The translations under genes and the position numbers were made by a program. Under the pieces are notes generated by a model that searched no databases, was not told the DNA's origin, and saw only the letters and a list, made by a program, of their open reading frames with translations. DNA of 64,000 nucleotides from contig DATIKM010000046.1 in the NCBI GenBank assembly GCA_035477595.1, forward strand, positions 43,732 to 107,731, read 5' to 3'. This document shows, one piece after another, positions 43,705 to 52,632 of the stretch. Each line of letters opens with the position of its first letter. Position 1 is the stretch's first letter. The stretch comes from DATIKM01 sp035477595 (GTDB taxonomy: Bacteria > Armatimonadota > Chthonomonadetes > Chthonomonadales > CAJBBX01).

Positions 43705-44067
43705 CTACCTGCGCTTCTTGCCCGTCGTGAGGTCTGCGACGACCATGCCCGACTTGCGGTCCTGCGTCAGGATGCAGCTCGTCGTCTTCTCCACCGAGAT
43801 ACCGAAGTGGTCCATGAAGCCGCGTCCGGACACGACCGCACCCGTGTTGCGCTTGCTCAGCTTGCGGGCTCCCTCCGCGCTCGCATCGGTGGTCGGCTCA
43901 ATGCCGACGCGCTGCGTGTCCGCATCGTAGTAGAGCACCACGTACGGCTTGTCGAAAAGACCAAAGCGCCGTAGCGCCCCCTCGGAGAACGCGATGTTCC
44001 CGCCCGGACTCAGGCTTATGGTGGGCGCCGAGCCTCTCCCGCGCTCCGTGTACTTAACGAATGCCAC
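43705..44067 (-). CDS. Small conserved protein of unknown function
   Basis: 120 aa from a GTG at 44067 with AAGGGG upstream. The sequence begins AFVKYTERGRGSAPTISLSP and continues GGNIAFSEGALRRFGL and YVVLYYDADTQRVGIEP. I recall this pattern from small uncharacterised proteins in several phyla. It has no signal peptide or membrane segment and is rich in basic residues with beta-strand-like alternation. It could be nucleic-acid-binding, but nothing proves it. The 238 bp upstream (44068-44305) show no gene or convincing promoter. Confidence 0.6.
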   Translation of the reverse strand: MAFVKYTERGRGSAPTISLSPGGNIAFSEGALRRFGLFDKPYVVLYYDADTQRVGIEPTTDASAEGARKLSKRNTGAVVSGRGFMDHFGISVEKTTSCILTQDRKSGMVVADLTTGKKRR

Positions 44068-44305
44068 TGCCTGTCCCCCTTGTCGAAGTGATGCGGTTCT
44101 GCCACGCTGACTCTACGCAAAAGCATACCCGATCCTCACCCATGCATCGCGCCGAAGTTCGGAGCGGCTCCAGGTTGCCGGCACACTTGCCCGCCGGAGC
44201 GCGACGTCCTGCACGACGCAGGCACAGACCGTCCGCCAGGAGGAGTAGGCGCCGACACAGGCGCTGGGCATGCTGGCCGCCAGCCGGATTGCGCTGTGCG
44301 GCCCG

Positions 44306-45151
44306 CTACTTCAGCAGAAGGAGGCTCACTGCCATCACGGCCATACCCGCGACGAGACCGTACAGGGAGTCGTGGCCGCGCCCATACTCCCGAGCGGTCG
44401 GCAGCAGCTCGTCCAGCGAGATGAACACCATGATGCCCGCCACGGCGCCGAACAGATAGCCCATGAGCGCGGGAGAGACGAAGGCCTGTAGCACCACCCA
44501 TCCGAGGAGAGCGCCCACGGGCTCCGACGCTCCCGAAAGCGCGGAGAGCAGGAAGGCGCGCCGCTTGCTGCCCGTGGCATAGTACACGGGCACCGACACG
44601 CTGATGCCCTCCGGGATGTTGTGGAGCGCGACCGCGATGGCGATGGCGACGCCGAGATGGGGGTCGTCCAGGGCCGCCAGAAACGTGGCCAGCCCCTCGG
44701 GGAAGTTGTGGATGGCGATGGCGAGCGCGGAGACGATGCCCATTCGCAGAAGGCGGGGGTTGTGGACGCCGCCGGAGGAGGGCTCTCGCGCGGAGGGCGC
44801 CGCGGCGAGCTCGGCGAGCCGGGCGTCGGCGGGCGGCTCGTGCGGGTTCTCATCCTTGGGCACCAGCCTGTCGATGATGCCGATAACCGCGATGCCCACG
44901 AAGAAGGAGATGACCGCCAGCCACGAGCCCCAGAGCTCACCGTGCGACTCGGAGAGCGCCTCGTGCGACTTTACCAGTATCTCCGTGAACGAGACGTAGA
45001 GCATGACGCCGCCGGAGAAGCCCAGGGCGATCGAGAGGAAGCGGTAGTTCGTGCGGCGCGCGAAGAAGGCGATGGCGCTGCCGATGGCGGTGGCCCCGCC
45101 GGCGAAGACGGTCAGGCCGAACGCCACCATCACGGTCGACCAGTCATGCAT
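44306..45151 (-). CDS. zupT: ZIP-family zinc transporter
   Basis: 281-aa inner-membrane metal uptake protein. The ATG at 45151 (GGAGCAC upstream) gives MHDWSTVMVAFGLTVFAGG. Eight hydrophobic helices are expected. The metal-binding motifs HNFPEGLATF and HNIPEGISVSVP occur in the fourth and fifth helices, as is normal for ZupT. The His/Glu/Pro-rich loop between helices (DENPHEPPADARL) may also bind metal. Subfamily substrates include Zn, Fe, Mn and Co. The 308-bp gap up to rpoD holds a weak hairpin (GCGGGA / TCCCGC near 45365-45385) and no gene. Confidence 0.9.
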   Translation of the reverse strand: MHDWSTVMVAFGLTVFAGGATAIGSAIAFFARRTNYRFLSIALGFSGGVMLYVSFTEILVKSHEALSESHGELWGSWLAVISFFVGIAVIGIIDRLVPKDENPHEPPADARLAELAAAPSAREPSSGGVHNPRLLRMGIVSALAIAIHNFPEGLATFLAALDDPHLGVAIAIAVALHNIPEGISVSVPVYYATGSKRRAFLLSALSGASEPVGALLGWVVLQAFVSPALMGYLFGAVAGIMVFISLDELLPTAREYGRGHDSLYGLVAGMAVMAVSLLLLK

Positions 45152-45459
45152 GGGCAAGTGCTCCAGACGACGTCCGTCGCATCCCTTCCAGGGGAGCCCG
45201 GCGATGCGGTGCTTTCCCCGGCAGCGCGCGGTGTTCCTGCACATTCCGCGCACTGCGTGTGGAAGGCGGCTGCGGAGCCAGGAGGAACGCAGCGACGGGC
45301 CTCATCGCGCGCTCCCTCGACGTGCGGCAGGGCGCGGCTCAGACGAGCAGTCGGGATGTGCGAGGCGGGACCCGGAGGATCCCGCGCGAGCGGCGCATGC
45401 GGGGGTGCACCACGCATGCTACCTCACGCTGCTGCTCGCAGGCGCCCGATGTTGCCGAA

Positions 45460-46593
45460 TCAGGTCAGGTGGTCGAGGAGCTTGCGGCACCGGCTGGGGT
45501 GGCGCAGCTTCTTGAGCGCCTTCGCCTCTATCTGGCGGATGCGCTCCCTGGTGACCCGGAAGTGGCGCCCCACCTCTTCGAGCGTGCGCTGGCACCCGTC
45601 CTCCAGGCCAAAGCGCATGATGAGCACGTCGCGCTCGCGCGGGGTGAGAAGGTCGAGCGCCTGCTCAATCTTCTCGCGCAGGATGAGATGCGAGGCGGCA
45701 TCGGCGGGCGAGACGGCGTCGTGGTCCTCCACGAAGTCGGCGAGGTGCGTGTCCTCCTCCTCGCCGATGGGCGTCTCGAGCGAGAGCGGCTCGGGCGCGA
45801 TGCGCACGATCTCGCCCACAGCCTTCTCCGACATCTGGAGGGCGCGCGCAAGCTCCTCAAGCGTGGGCTCGCGGCCCAGATCCTGGAGGAGTTGGCCGCT
45901 TGCCCTGATCAGCCGGTTGATCGTCTCCACCATGTGGACCGGGATGCGGATGGTGCGCCCCTGGTCCGCGATGGCGCGTGTGATGGCCTGACGGATCCAC
46001 CAAGTCGCGTAGGTGCTGAACTTATATCCCTTGCGGTAGTCGAACTTCTCCACCGCGCGTATGAGGCCGATGTTGCCTTCTTGTATCAGGTCGGGGAACG
46101 ACATGCCGCGCCCGGTGTAGCGCTTGGCGATGGAGACGACGAGGCGCAGATTGGCCTGCGTGAGGATATCCTTGGCGCGCTGGTCACCGCTCTCAATGCG
46201 CTTCGCGAGCGCGACCTCGGCCTCCATGGAGAGCAGGGGGGTGCGGCCGATCTCTCGGAGCCACATGCGGACCGAGTCGTCGATCGGCAGGCCCTCTATG
46301 GCGGCGGCATCGTCGTCGGCGCGCAGGGAGCTCTTCTGCCGTGTGGCGCCGGGGCGGCTACTTTCCGCGAGCGGCGGCGCTGCGAGCTGCTGACGCGCGA
46401 TGACCTTGATGCCCTCCGCTTCGAACAGGTGCATCATGTCGTCCACCGTATCGGCGTCCAGCACAACGCCGCGCAACGTGTCCTGGATCTCGTCGTAGGT
46501 CAGGAAGCCACGATCCTTGCCGTGGCGCAAGAGGCGCTTGAACTCCCCGTTCTCGCGCACTTGCTCCAACGCCGCGCCGTTCACAGTCGCCAT
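45460..46593 (-). CDS. rpoD: Primary sigma factor, sigma-70 family
   Basis: 377 aa from the ATG at 46593 with GAGGGAAGG upstream. Region 1.1 is short (ENGEFKRLLRHGKDRGFLTY). Region 1.2 has DDSVRMWLREIGRTPLLSME. Region 2 carries QANLRLVVSIAKRYTGRGMS and KFSTYATWWIRQAITRAIAD, the -10 recognition helix. Region 4.2 ends RVTRERIRQIEAKALKKLRH. There is no long non-conserved insert, so it resembles the RpoD of Gram-positive and deep-branching phyla in size. It lies 77 bp downstream of dnaG on the same strand, the classic dnaG-rpoD arrangement. The promoters found in this window match its expected TTGACA/TATAAT specificity. Confidence 0.93.
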   Translation of the reverse strand: MATVNGAALEQVRENGEFKRLLRHGKDRGFLTYDEIQDTLRGVVLDADTVDDMMHLFEAEGIKVIARQQLAAPPLAESSRPGATRQKSSLRADDDAAAIEGLPIDDSVRMWLREIGRTPLLSMEAEVALAKRIESGDQRAKDILTQANLRLVVSIAKRYTGRGMSFPDLIQEGNIGLIRAVEKFDYRKGYKFSTYATWWIRQAITRAIADQGRTIRIPVHMVETINRLIRASGQLLQDLGREPTLEELARALQMSEKAVGEIVRIAPEPLSLETPIGEEEDTHLADFVEDHDAVSPADAASHLILREKIEQALDLLTPRERDVLIMRFGLEDGCQRTLEEVGRHFRVTRERIRQIEAKALKKLRHPSRCRKLLDHLT

Positions 46594-46670
46594 CGCCTTC
46601 CCTCTTGGGGTGTGCTCCGCCGCGAGCCCGCGCCCCATGGGAGCCGCGCCGCCGGCCCCTCCGGTCTGCG

Positions 46671-48527
46671 TCATCGCTTGCTTGTGGGCGCCTGCGGGAA
46701 GCCCTTCAGCTTCTCCAGCGTGCGGTGATACGCGCGCACCTGCTCGCGATCGGCCTCCGTGACCACCGGACCCTGGAGGCACTTCGCCATCTCCGCGGTC
46801 AGGTGCCGGATCTTCGCCTGGCGCAACCGCTCCACGCAACCCGCGAGGACTGCCTCGGACAGTGGCTCGTTCGCCGCGATGCTGTCGAACTCCTGCAGCA
46901 GCGTCCGCACAGCCTGCGCAAAAATGGCATCCCCCTGAGCATCGAGCGCTCCCAGCAGCGCCTGCGGGCCCGAGAGCGCGGTCTCCGGCGAGTCGCGCAC
47001 GAGCTCAAAGAGCCGGCGCACGTTCGGGTCGAGGAAGTCGTCCTCCGTCGCGGAGCCCACCACCCAGCCGCTCCACTCCCCGCTCGCGAGCCCTCGCGCC
47101 AGCAGGCGCTCGGCCCGCTCGCTGGCGGTGAGCCGGGCTGGCCGAGCACGCCCCGCTCCTGGCGGCATCGGGGCGGATGCGGCCGGGCGCCGGGGGCGCT
47201 CGCGGCTCTGCGCCGCGTAGGCCTCGGCGTCCCGGTGCATCTGCTCCTTGGCAACGCCCGCGCCGCTGGCGCGCATCGTGTGGTGCTGCCACACCCTATC
47301 GATGTAGATGTCCCGCTCCGATCGCGACGGCACCGACGCCAGGATCGCGACGATCCGGCGCAGCATCGCGACGCGTCCGGCTTCGGTGCTCTGGTCGGCC
47401 TCAAGCACGATGCGGTCGAGCTGGTACTCCACACGGCCGGGCGCGGCATCAATGAGGCGCTGGAAGGTCGCCGACTCGCCACGCCGCAGGAGAGAGTCGG
47501 GATCGTCGCCTTCCGGCAGGCGCACGATGCGGACGGCGATGCCCTCCTTCTCGAGGATCTCCGAGCCTTTCAGCGTGGCGCGTACGCCGGCGCTATCGGC
47601 GTCGTAGACGAGCACCACGGTGGGGTTCGCCGGGAAGAGGCGCGCCAGCCGCCGTGCGTGGTCCTCAGAGAGAGCGGTGCCGAGCGTCGCCACCGCGTAC
47701 GCGAAGCCGGCCTGATGCGCGGCGATCACGTCCATGTAGCCTTCCATCAGGAGCGCCTTGCCCTCGGCGGCGATCCGGCGGCGTGCATAAGACAGCCCGT
47801 AGAGCAGGCGGCTCTTCTGGAAGATGGGCGTCTCGCCCGTGTTGAGGTACTTCGGCTGCTCGTCGCCCAAGCAGCGCCCGCCGAACCCCGCAACGCGCTC
47901 CTGCTCGTCGAGTATCGGGAACATCAGACGGTGGCGGAACATGTCGAAGAGCTCGCCCGACGAGCCGGTCTGCAGGAGGCCCGCCTGCCGCGCCGCGGCG
48001 ATGTCCGCCTTCTTCACGCTCAGATAGCCCGCCAGGCTGTCCCACGAGTCCAGCGCGAAGCCGATCTGGAAGCGCGCGAGGGCCTCGTCCGTCAGGCCGC
48101 GCCTGGCGGCGTAGTCGCGGGCGAACGCACTGCGCCCGAGCTGGCTTCGGTAGTAGGCGAGGGCAGTGGCGTTGATCTGGTACAGTCGGTCCCGTTCACC
48201 CGCGCGCTGTCCCTGGCCTGTGCGCTCGAACGCGACGCCCGCCCGGCGCGCCAGGTACTCGGCCGCGTCGAGGAACGACAGGTTCTGGTAGCGCTCGACG
48301 AAGGTGAACACGTCGCCAGACGCGTCGCAGCCAAAGCACTTGAAGGTCTGCGTCACCGAGTCCACGTTGAACGACGGCGTCTTCTCGTTGTGGAATGGGC
48401 AGAGGCCGACGTGGTTACGCCCCCGGCGGCGGAGCGCGACCGAGGCGCCGATTACGTCGACGATGTCGTTGCGGGCACGTATCTCGTCTTTGTCGACTCG
48501 CACAGACCTCTGCTCACTGGGGGGCAT
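46671..48527 (-). CDS. dnaG: DNA primase
   Basis: 618-aa RNA primer synthase of the replication fork. The CHC2 zinc finger is C43-PFH46 and C64-FGC67 (GLCPFHNEKTPSF, TFKCFGCD). The catalytic core with Toprim domain contains LYGLSYARRRIAAEGKALLM and EGYMDVIAAHQAG, then VLVYDADSAG. The C-terminal part (about 430-618) should bind DnaB helicase. Length is normal. No strong ribosome-binding site precedes the ATG at 48527, so the exact start is less certain. It is probably cotranscribed with rpoD, and the hairpin at 48574 isolates it from the gene upstream. Confidence 0.93.
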   Translation of the reverse strand: MPPSEQRSVRVDKDEIRARNDIVDVIGASVALRRRGRNHVGLCPFHNEKTPSFNVDSVTQTFKCFGCDASGDVFTFVERYQNLSFLDAAEYLARRAGVAFERTGQGQRAGERDRLYQINATALAYYRSQLGRSAFARDYAARRGLTDEALARFQIGFALDSWDSLAGYLSVKKADIAAARQAGLLQTGSSGELFDMFRHRLMFPILDEQERVAGFGGRCLGDEQPKYLNTGETPIFQKSRLLYGLSYARRRIAAEGKALLMEGYMDVIAAHQAGFAYAVATLGTALSEDHARRLARLFPANPTVVLVYDADSAGVRATLKGSEILEKEGIAVRIVRLPEGDDPDSLLRRGESATFQRLIDAAPGRVEYQLDRIVLEADQSTEAGRVAMLRRIVAILASVPSRSERDIYIDRVWQHHTMRASGAGVAKEQMHRDAEAYAAQSRERPRRPAASAPMPPGAGRARPARLTASERAERLLARGLASGEWSGWVVGSATEDDFLDPNVRRLFELVRDSPETALSGPQALLGALDAQGDAIFAQAVRTLLQEFDSIAANEPLSEAVLAGCVERLRQAKIRHLTAEMAKCLQGPVVTEADREQVRAYHRTLEKLKGFPQAPTSKR

Positions 48528-48564
48528 GACGGCGGAGGGTGGTCAGATCGGCGGGCTCCATCCG

Positions 48565-48603
48565 CCGGAAAGAATACGGGGCACGGTTGCCCGTGCCCCG
48601 TAT
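48565..48603 (-). terminator. Intrinsic terminator after the Gly/Met-repeat protein gene
   Basis: On the minus strand ATACGGGGCACGG / CCGTGCCCCGTAT form a 13-bp stem with loop GCAA, followed by TCTTTCC. It lies 32 bp after the stop at 48636 and just ahead of dnaG. Confidence 0.7.
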
Positions 48604-48635
48604 GCAGCGACCGGCAGCGGGTAAGCGGAGCCGTC

Positions 48636-49784
48636 CTAGCGGTTGTCGTCCATCGCAGCCACGGTAATCCCGACCACGCGGTATCCCTGGCCTCGCCTGC
48701 TATCGAGGAGCTGGAAGGCGACGTTGGCCTGCCGCCCGTAGTCGAGGGTCATGCTGTCGCCGGACTTGGTGATGTTCGCCGTCCACCCATACCTGGCAAA
48801 GACGGTGTTCAGCGTGGCGCCGAGACCCACGCCTCGCGCCGTCGGTGTTCCACCCCGGTACCCGAACGATTGGATCTGGATCACACGGCCGTCCCGGTTG
48901 AACAGGAACATGTGGGTGTTCTGGCCGCGCTCATAGACCCAGGTGATCTCGCCCTCGCTGATCTGGGTGGCCTGCGCGCCGCCCATGCCGGGCATCCCGG
49001 GCATCCCTGCCATACCGGGAAGGCCGCCCATGGGGCCAGGCGCAGCGCCATCCGCTGTGGCAGCGGCGCCGCCCAGCATGCCGCCACGGCCGCCACCCGG
49101 TCCCGTCATGCCGCCGAACATCATCCCGCCACCAGGTGTGCCTGGCGCGAACCCCATCCGGCCCGCTGCGCCGCCGCCCATCCCGGGCATCATTCCGGCC
49201 GAAGTGCCACCAGCCGGGCTGCCCATACCGGGCATACCGGGTAGGCCCGGAAGACCCCGTCCGGGACTCATCCCGGGCATCATGCCGGCCGAAGTGCCAC
49301 CAGCCGGGCTGCCCATGCCGGGCATACCGGGCATGCCGCCCATACCGGGCCGCATGGCCGCGACGCCCGCGTACGGGTTCATACCTCCGCCCGCCGGGCT
49401 GCCCATACCGCCCATACCGGGCATACCGGGCATGCCGCCCATACCGCCCATACCGGGCATGCCGGGCATGCCGCCCATACCGCCCATACCGGGCATACCC
49501 GGGAGGCCGCGCCCGGCTACCATCCCCCCGCCCATGCCGGGCATGGCCGCAAACCCGCCCTGGGCGGCGGCGCCAGGCGCAGCGATCATCGGGCCGGTGA
49601 CGGCGCCGATCTCGATGCGAGTGGGCGCGCCATGCCGCCTCAGCACGTCGCTGTACGTGCGCCACAGGCGCACGCCGAGAAGACCTCTCTCCGCCGCGCC
49701 GCGCTGCGCGGACGAGGGCAGCGCGGCGGCGGCCAGAAAGCCCGTCGCCATCATCACGGCCACGCCGCGAGCGAACGTTCGCAT
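48636..49784 (-). CDS. Secreted protein with Gly/Met/Pro-rich repeat insertion
   Basis: 382 aa; AGGAGGA precedes the ATG at 49784. The signal peptide (VAVMMATGFLAAAALPSSA) is followed by GLLGVRLWRTYSDVLRRHGA and PTRIEIG. Next come about 200 residues dominated by MPGMGGMGG-type repeats (roughly residues 75-270). Sequence-rich segments then resume: ITWVYERGQNTHMFLFNRDG, RGVGLGATLNTVFARYGW and a final beta-rich end. The flanking segments look like two copies of a small SmpA-like module (hydrophobic GVxLG/RxxYxxVxxRxG plus beta strands), with the repeats inserted into the first. Met density suggests copper or other soft-metal binding, though this is inference. The function is unknown. Confidence 0.72.
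   Translation of the reverse strand: MRTFARGVAVMMATGFLAAAALPSSAQRGAAERGLLGVRLWRTYSDVLRRHGAPTRIEIGAVTGPMIAAPGAAAQGGFAAMPGMGGGMVAGRGLPGMPGMGGMGGMPGMPGMGGMGGMPGMPGMGGMGSPAGGGMNPYAGVAAMRPGMGGMPGMPGMGSPAGGTSAGMMPGMSPGRGLPGLPGMPGMGSPAGGTSAGMMPGMGGGAAGRMGFAPGTPGGGMMFGGMTGPGGGRGGMLGGAAATADGAAPGPMGGLPGMAGMPGMPGMGGAQATQISEGEITWVYERGQNTHMFLFNRDGRVIQIQSFGYRGGTPTARGVGLGATLNTVFARYGWTANITKSGDSMTLDYGRQANVAFQLLDSRRGQGYRVVGITVAAMDDNR
48980..49560. repeat. Tandem repeat region encoding MPGMGGMGG-type repeats
   Basis: Imperfect short repeats based on CCGGGCATACCGCCCAT fill this part of the secreted-protein gene, densest at 49400-49510. A longer near-identical direct repeat of 61 bp occurs at 49180-49240 and 49270-49330, 90 bp apart and differing at two positions. 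All repeats keep the reading frame. Confidence 0.8.
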
Positions 49785-49954
49785 CGAAGTTCCTCCTGAA
49801 TGTAGCGCGTCTCCACCCGAGCGCGTCGTGAGCGCCCACCGGGCCCGGCCTCGCGGACCGGCGCCTCGCCCGTGCGGCGCACGACGCTCACGCGCCACAC
49901 CGGGTCGTACGACCTCATCGAGCCGGAGTCCTCCCCCTGCCCGAAAACGCCTGC

Positions 49955-51832
49955 CTATCGAATCGACACCGCGCCCGCCCCGTCGGGTGCCACCAGTTGG
50001 TCCAGAGTCACGAACCCGAAGCCCCGGCGTCGAAGCCCGTCGATGATCCTCGGCAACGCCTGCACCGTAAGCATCCGGCCATTGTGAAGCAGGACGATCG
50101 AGCCCGCCTCCACCGTGCCGATCACGAACTCCGTCAGCATATCCGGCGTCGTCTGCTCGTAGGTATCTGCGCCGACCGTCCACATGGCCGGGGTCAGACC
50201 CCATCGCGCCGCGATCCGCGAGACCGCCGGGCTCGTGTTGCCGCCCGGCGGGCGGAAGAAGCGCGCGGGCCGCCCCGTCGCCATCTCCACCGCCGCGCTC
50301 GTGCGCACCAGCTCGCGCTCCGCTTCGGCCTCCGGTATAGCCGTCAGGTTCCGGTGGGTGTACGAGTGGTTCTCCACCTGGTTCCCGTTGGCGCCGAGGC
50401 GCCGCGTCAAGTCCGGGTGGGCCGCCACATGCCGCCCGATTACGAAGAACGTGGCCGGCACCCTCTCCCGCTCCAGCACCGCGAGCAGCGCCTCCGTGAC
50501 ACCCGGGCGCGGCCCGTCATCGAATGTGAGCGCCACCACCCTCCGGTGTGCGGGCCCTCGCCAGACCGCCGGGAACGCCTCCGCCCCCCCGATGCCCAGC
50601 CGCGAGCGCACATCGCGGTAGGACGGATCGATGGACGCCGCCATCCACAAGTATCGGCGCGCGGCCTGCGCATCTCCCGTTGACGCGGAGGCCTCTGCCG
50701 CCTGCCAGGCCGCCGCCAGACGACTCGGGCGGAGCGCAAGAGCGCTCCAGAGGGCCGCCCGCACATGCTCCTCGCGTCCAGGTGGCCGCCCGACGGGAGG
50801 CGGCGCCCCACCATTGCGAGTGACCACATTCCGCACCGTGCGCGAGATCTCGTGGCCGTGGCCGTCGAAAACTAGAACCTCCACGCGGTGCGAGCCATTC
50901 GGCACGCGCGAGGTGTCCCACGCAAAACGGTAGGGCGGCGTGTTCACCACGCCCGCCAGCTCGTCGCCCACACGAAAGACCACGAAACCCGTGGACTCCG
51001 GAGCGACGGGCGGCGTGATCGTCAGCACTCCCGACACCGCGGGGGTCGGGGCGGTCAACGGACGGGACCGCAGCCCTTCGCGCGGGACCGGAGCGACGCC
51101 GCCGGACCTCAGCGGCGCGCGCGGGTCCATCGTCATCAGCACGCCGCCGGGCTCACTGAACGGATCGCCGCGCAGCGCCCGAAGCGACGCTTCCAGATCA
51201 GCGCGCGCGGCCGCCATGTCGCCCGCGCGCGCCGCGGCAACGCCTCCCAGAAAGCGCGCTCCGGCGACCAGGTCGTCCGGCACGGCCATTCCGCCCGCCG
51301 CGCCCGCCGCACCCGCCAGCGCCTCCGTGTAGCGCACGGCCAACGCGCTGACCCCCGCGTCGCCGCGCTCCGAGGCGCGCTCGAACAGGCTTGCCGCGGC
51401 CGCGCGATCGCCGCTCCACAGCGCCGCGAGCCCAAGGCCATAGAGCGCCAGGGCGTCGTCTGGCTCGTGCTGCAGCGCCGCTCTGAAAGTGGACGAAGCT
51501 CCGCTGGCGTCCCCCGTTACCAGCAGGACGGTGCCAGCGATCTTGTAAAGGAGCGTATCGGACGGGTACCGCTGGAGGCTCTCTCGGACCACCCGCGCCG
51601 CGCCGGTCGTGTCCCACACGGCCAGCAGGCGAACGGCATCCTCGGCAGCCCGCACCGGACCGCCCGACGGCGCCGCCCAAGCGGGGATCGGCGCCGCGGC
51701 CAGGACCCAAATCCACGTTATGCTCGCCACCAGCCCGCGAGCCGACGTTTGGACGAACCGTTCGAGCAACTCGTTACACACCCGGTTCAGACTCGCGCGG
51801 CGCAGCGGGGGGCGCGGCGCATCATGGCGCAT
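49955..51832 (-). CDS. Exported polysaccharide deacetylase with TPR and Ig-like regions
   Basis: Up to 625 aa. An export signal (VASITWIWVLAAAPIPAWAA) is followed by a TPR-like helical region (about 60-190, ALYGLGLAALWSGDRAAAAS) and an Ig-like region (about 245-320, FVVFRVGDELAGVVNTPPYR). A NodB domain follows from about 430. NodB motifs are TFDDGPRPGV, NHSYTHRNL, RFFRPPGGNTSP and SIVLLHNGR. Such enzymes remove N- or O-acetyl groups from chitin-like, peptidoglycan or exopolysaccharide chains. The ATG at 51832 leaves a long n-region and has no ribosome-binding site, and a -10 element at 51849 would give only a 10-nt leader, so the true start may be further in. Confidence 0.83.
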   Translation of the reverse strand: MRHDAPRPPLRRASLNRVCNELLERFVQTSARGLVASITWIWVLAAAPIPAWAAPSGGPVRAAEDAVRLLAVWDTTGAARVVRESLQRYPSDTLLYKIAGTVLLVTGDASGASSTFRAALQHEPDDALALYGLGLAALWSGDRAAAASLFERASERGDAGVSALAVRYTEALAGAAGAAGGMAVPDDLVAGARFLGGVAAARAGDMAAARADLEASLRALRGDPFSEPGGVLMTMDPRAPLRSGGVAPVPREGLRSRPLTAPTPAVSGVLTITPPVAPESTGFVVFRVGDELAGVVNTPPYRFAWDTSRVPNGSHRVEVLVFDGHGHEISRTVRNVVTRNGGAPPPVGRPPGREEHVRAALWSALALRPSRLAAAWQAAEASASTGDAQAARRYLWMAASIDPSYRDVRSRLGIGGAEAFPAVWRGPAHRRVVALTFDDGPRPGVTEALLAVLERERVPATFFVIGRHVAAHPDLTRRLGANGNQVENHSYTHRNLTAIPEAEAERELVRTSAAVEMATGRPARFFRPPGGNTSPAVSRIAARWGLTPAMWTVGADTYEQTTPDMLTEFVIGTVEAGSIVLLHNGRMLTVQALPRIIDGLRRRGFGFVTLDQLVAPDGAGAVSIR

Positions 51833-51848
51833 GTGGCGCGTGCGAACA

Positions 51849-51854
51849 AGTATA
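51849..51854 (-). promoter_or_regulatory. Candidate -10 element for the deacetylase gene
   Basis: TATACT on the minus strand in GGGTATACTTG, without a good -35. Its closeness to the ATG at 51832 suggests leaderless translation or a downstream start codon. Confidence 0.35.
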
Positions 51855-51885
51855 CCCGCCCTTCTCCCGGCGCGTCTGGCGGCCA

Positions 51886-52611
51886 TCAGCCGTGGGCGAC
51901 GCCTGCGACAACCACGACGCTCGCGCCCGCCTCGATCAGGACCCGAGCGCATTCGTCCGCGGTGTGCAGCGTGGTCAGCACATCGTCGACGAGCAGGATG
52001 CGACGGCCACTCACCGTCTCCGGGCACGATGCGGCGAACGCCCCGCGCACGTTCCGCTCCCGCTCGGAGGCGCGCAGCAGAGCCTGCACACGGGTCCGGC
52101 GCGTCCTGCGCAGCACGCCCGGCTCGAGCGGAAGTCCGAGTGCGACCGCCACCGGCCGGGCCAGGAGCTCGGACTGGTTGAAGCCGCGCTGGCGATAGCG
52201 GGAGCGATGGAGTGGCACAGGCGCCACGAGGTCGGCTCCGAGGTCTCCGGCGCGTTGCAGCGCCTCGGCCAGATAGCCCCCGAGCGGCTCGGCAAGGCGC
52301 CTGCGGCCATCGTACTTGAGCCGGAGGATGGCCGCCCGCAGCGTTCCCTCGAACAGGCCGGCGCCGATTGCGCGCTCGAACCGAAAGGCCTCACGACCCC
52401 TGCAGGCGCGACACAGGCTGGCGCCAGGCAGCCCGCACCGTTGGCACGCGGGATGAACGATATCGACGAACCCGGCACGGCACGTGGCGCAGAGCGCCTC
52501 CGGTCCCAGGCGGCCGCAGGCGTGGCACTTGGGCGGGAAGGCCACGTCAAGGAGACCGGCGACGAGGTGCCGCGCGGAGCTAAGGATGGCATGCGCCGAA
52601 GGGCTGTGCAT
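51886..52611 (-). CDS. comF: ComF-family phosphoribosyltransferase-like protein
   Basis: 241 aa. An N-terminal double zinc ribbon (CHACGRLGPEALCATC, CQRCGLPGASLCRAC) is followed by a type I phosphoribosyltransferase fold. The PRPP-binding motif is RRILLVDDVLTT, and RYRQRGFNQSELLARPVAVA is typical of ComFC/GntX. The family takes part in DNA uptake for transformation; its enzymatic role is not settled. With the type IV pilus genes in this window it would fit natural competence, but comEC or comEA are not seen here. It ends 54 bp before the deacetylase start and follows E2 by 21 bp. Confidence 0.87.
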   Translation of the reverse strand: MHSPSAHAILSSARHLVAGLLDVAFPPKCHACGRLGPEALCATCRAGFVDIVHPACQRCGLPGASLCRACRGREAFRFERAIGAGLFEGTLRAAILRLKYDGRRRLAEPLGGYLAEALQRAGDLGADLVAPVPLHRSRYRQRGFNQSELLARPVAVALGLPLEPGVLRRTRRTRVQALLRASERERNVRGAFAASCPETVSGRRILLVDDVLTTLHTADECARVLIEAGASVVVVAGVAHG

Positions 52612-52632
52612 TGCGCGGTGACCCCAGAGGCC

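Noticed and set aside
46605..49244. An 879-codon open frame on the plus strand opposite rpoD and dnaG
   Set aside because: It is antisense to two highly conserved genes and has no recognisable domain, only Arg/Ala/Gly-rich sequence expected from codon bias.
48980..49560. The regular short repeats as a possible CRISPR array
   Set aside because: The repeat unit is short, has no unique spacers, preserves a reading frame and encodes MPGMGG peptides.
48943..50046. A Pro/Ile/Met-rich open frame opposite the Gly/Met-repeat gene
   Set aside because: The repeats are low-complexity and open in several frames. The minus-strand gene has a signal peptide, ribosome-binding site and non-repetitive conserved ends.
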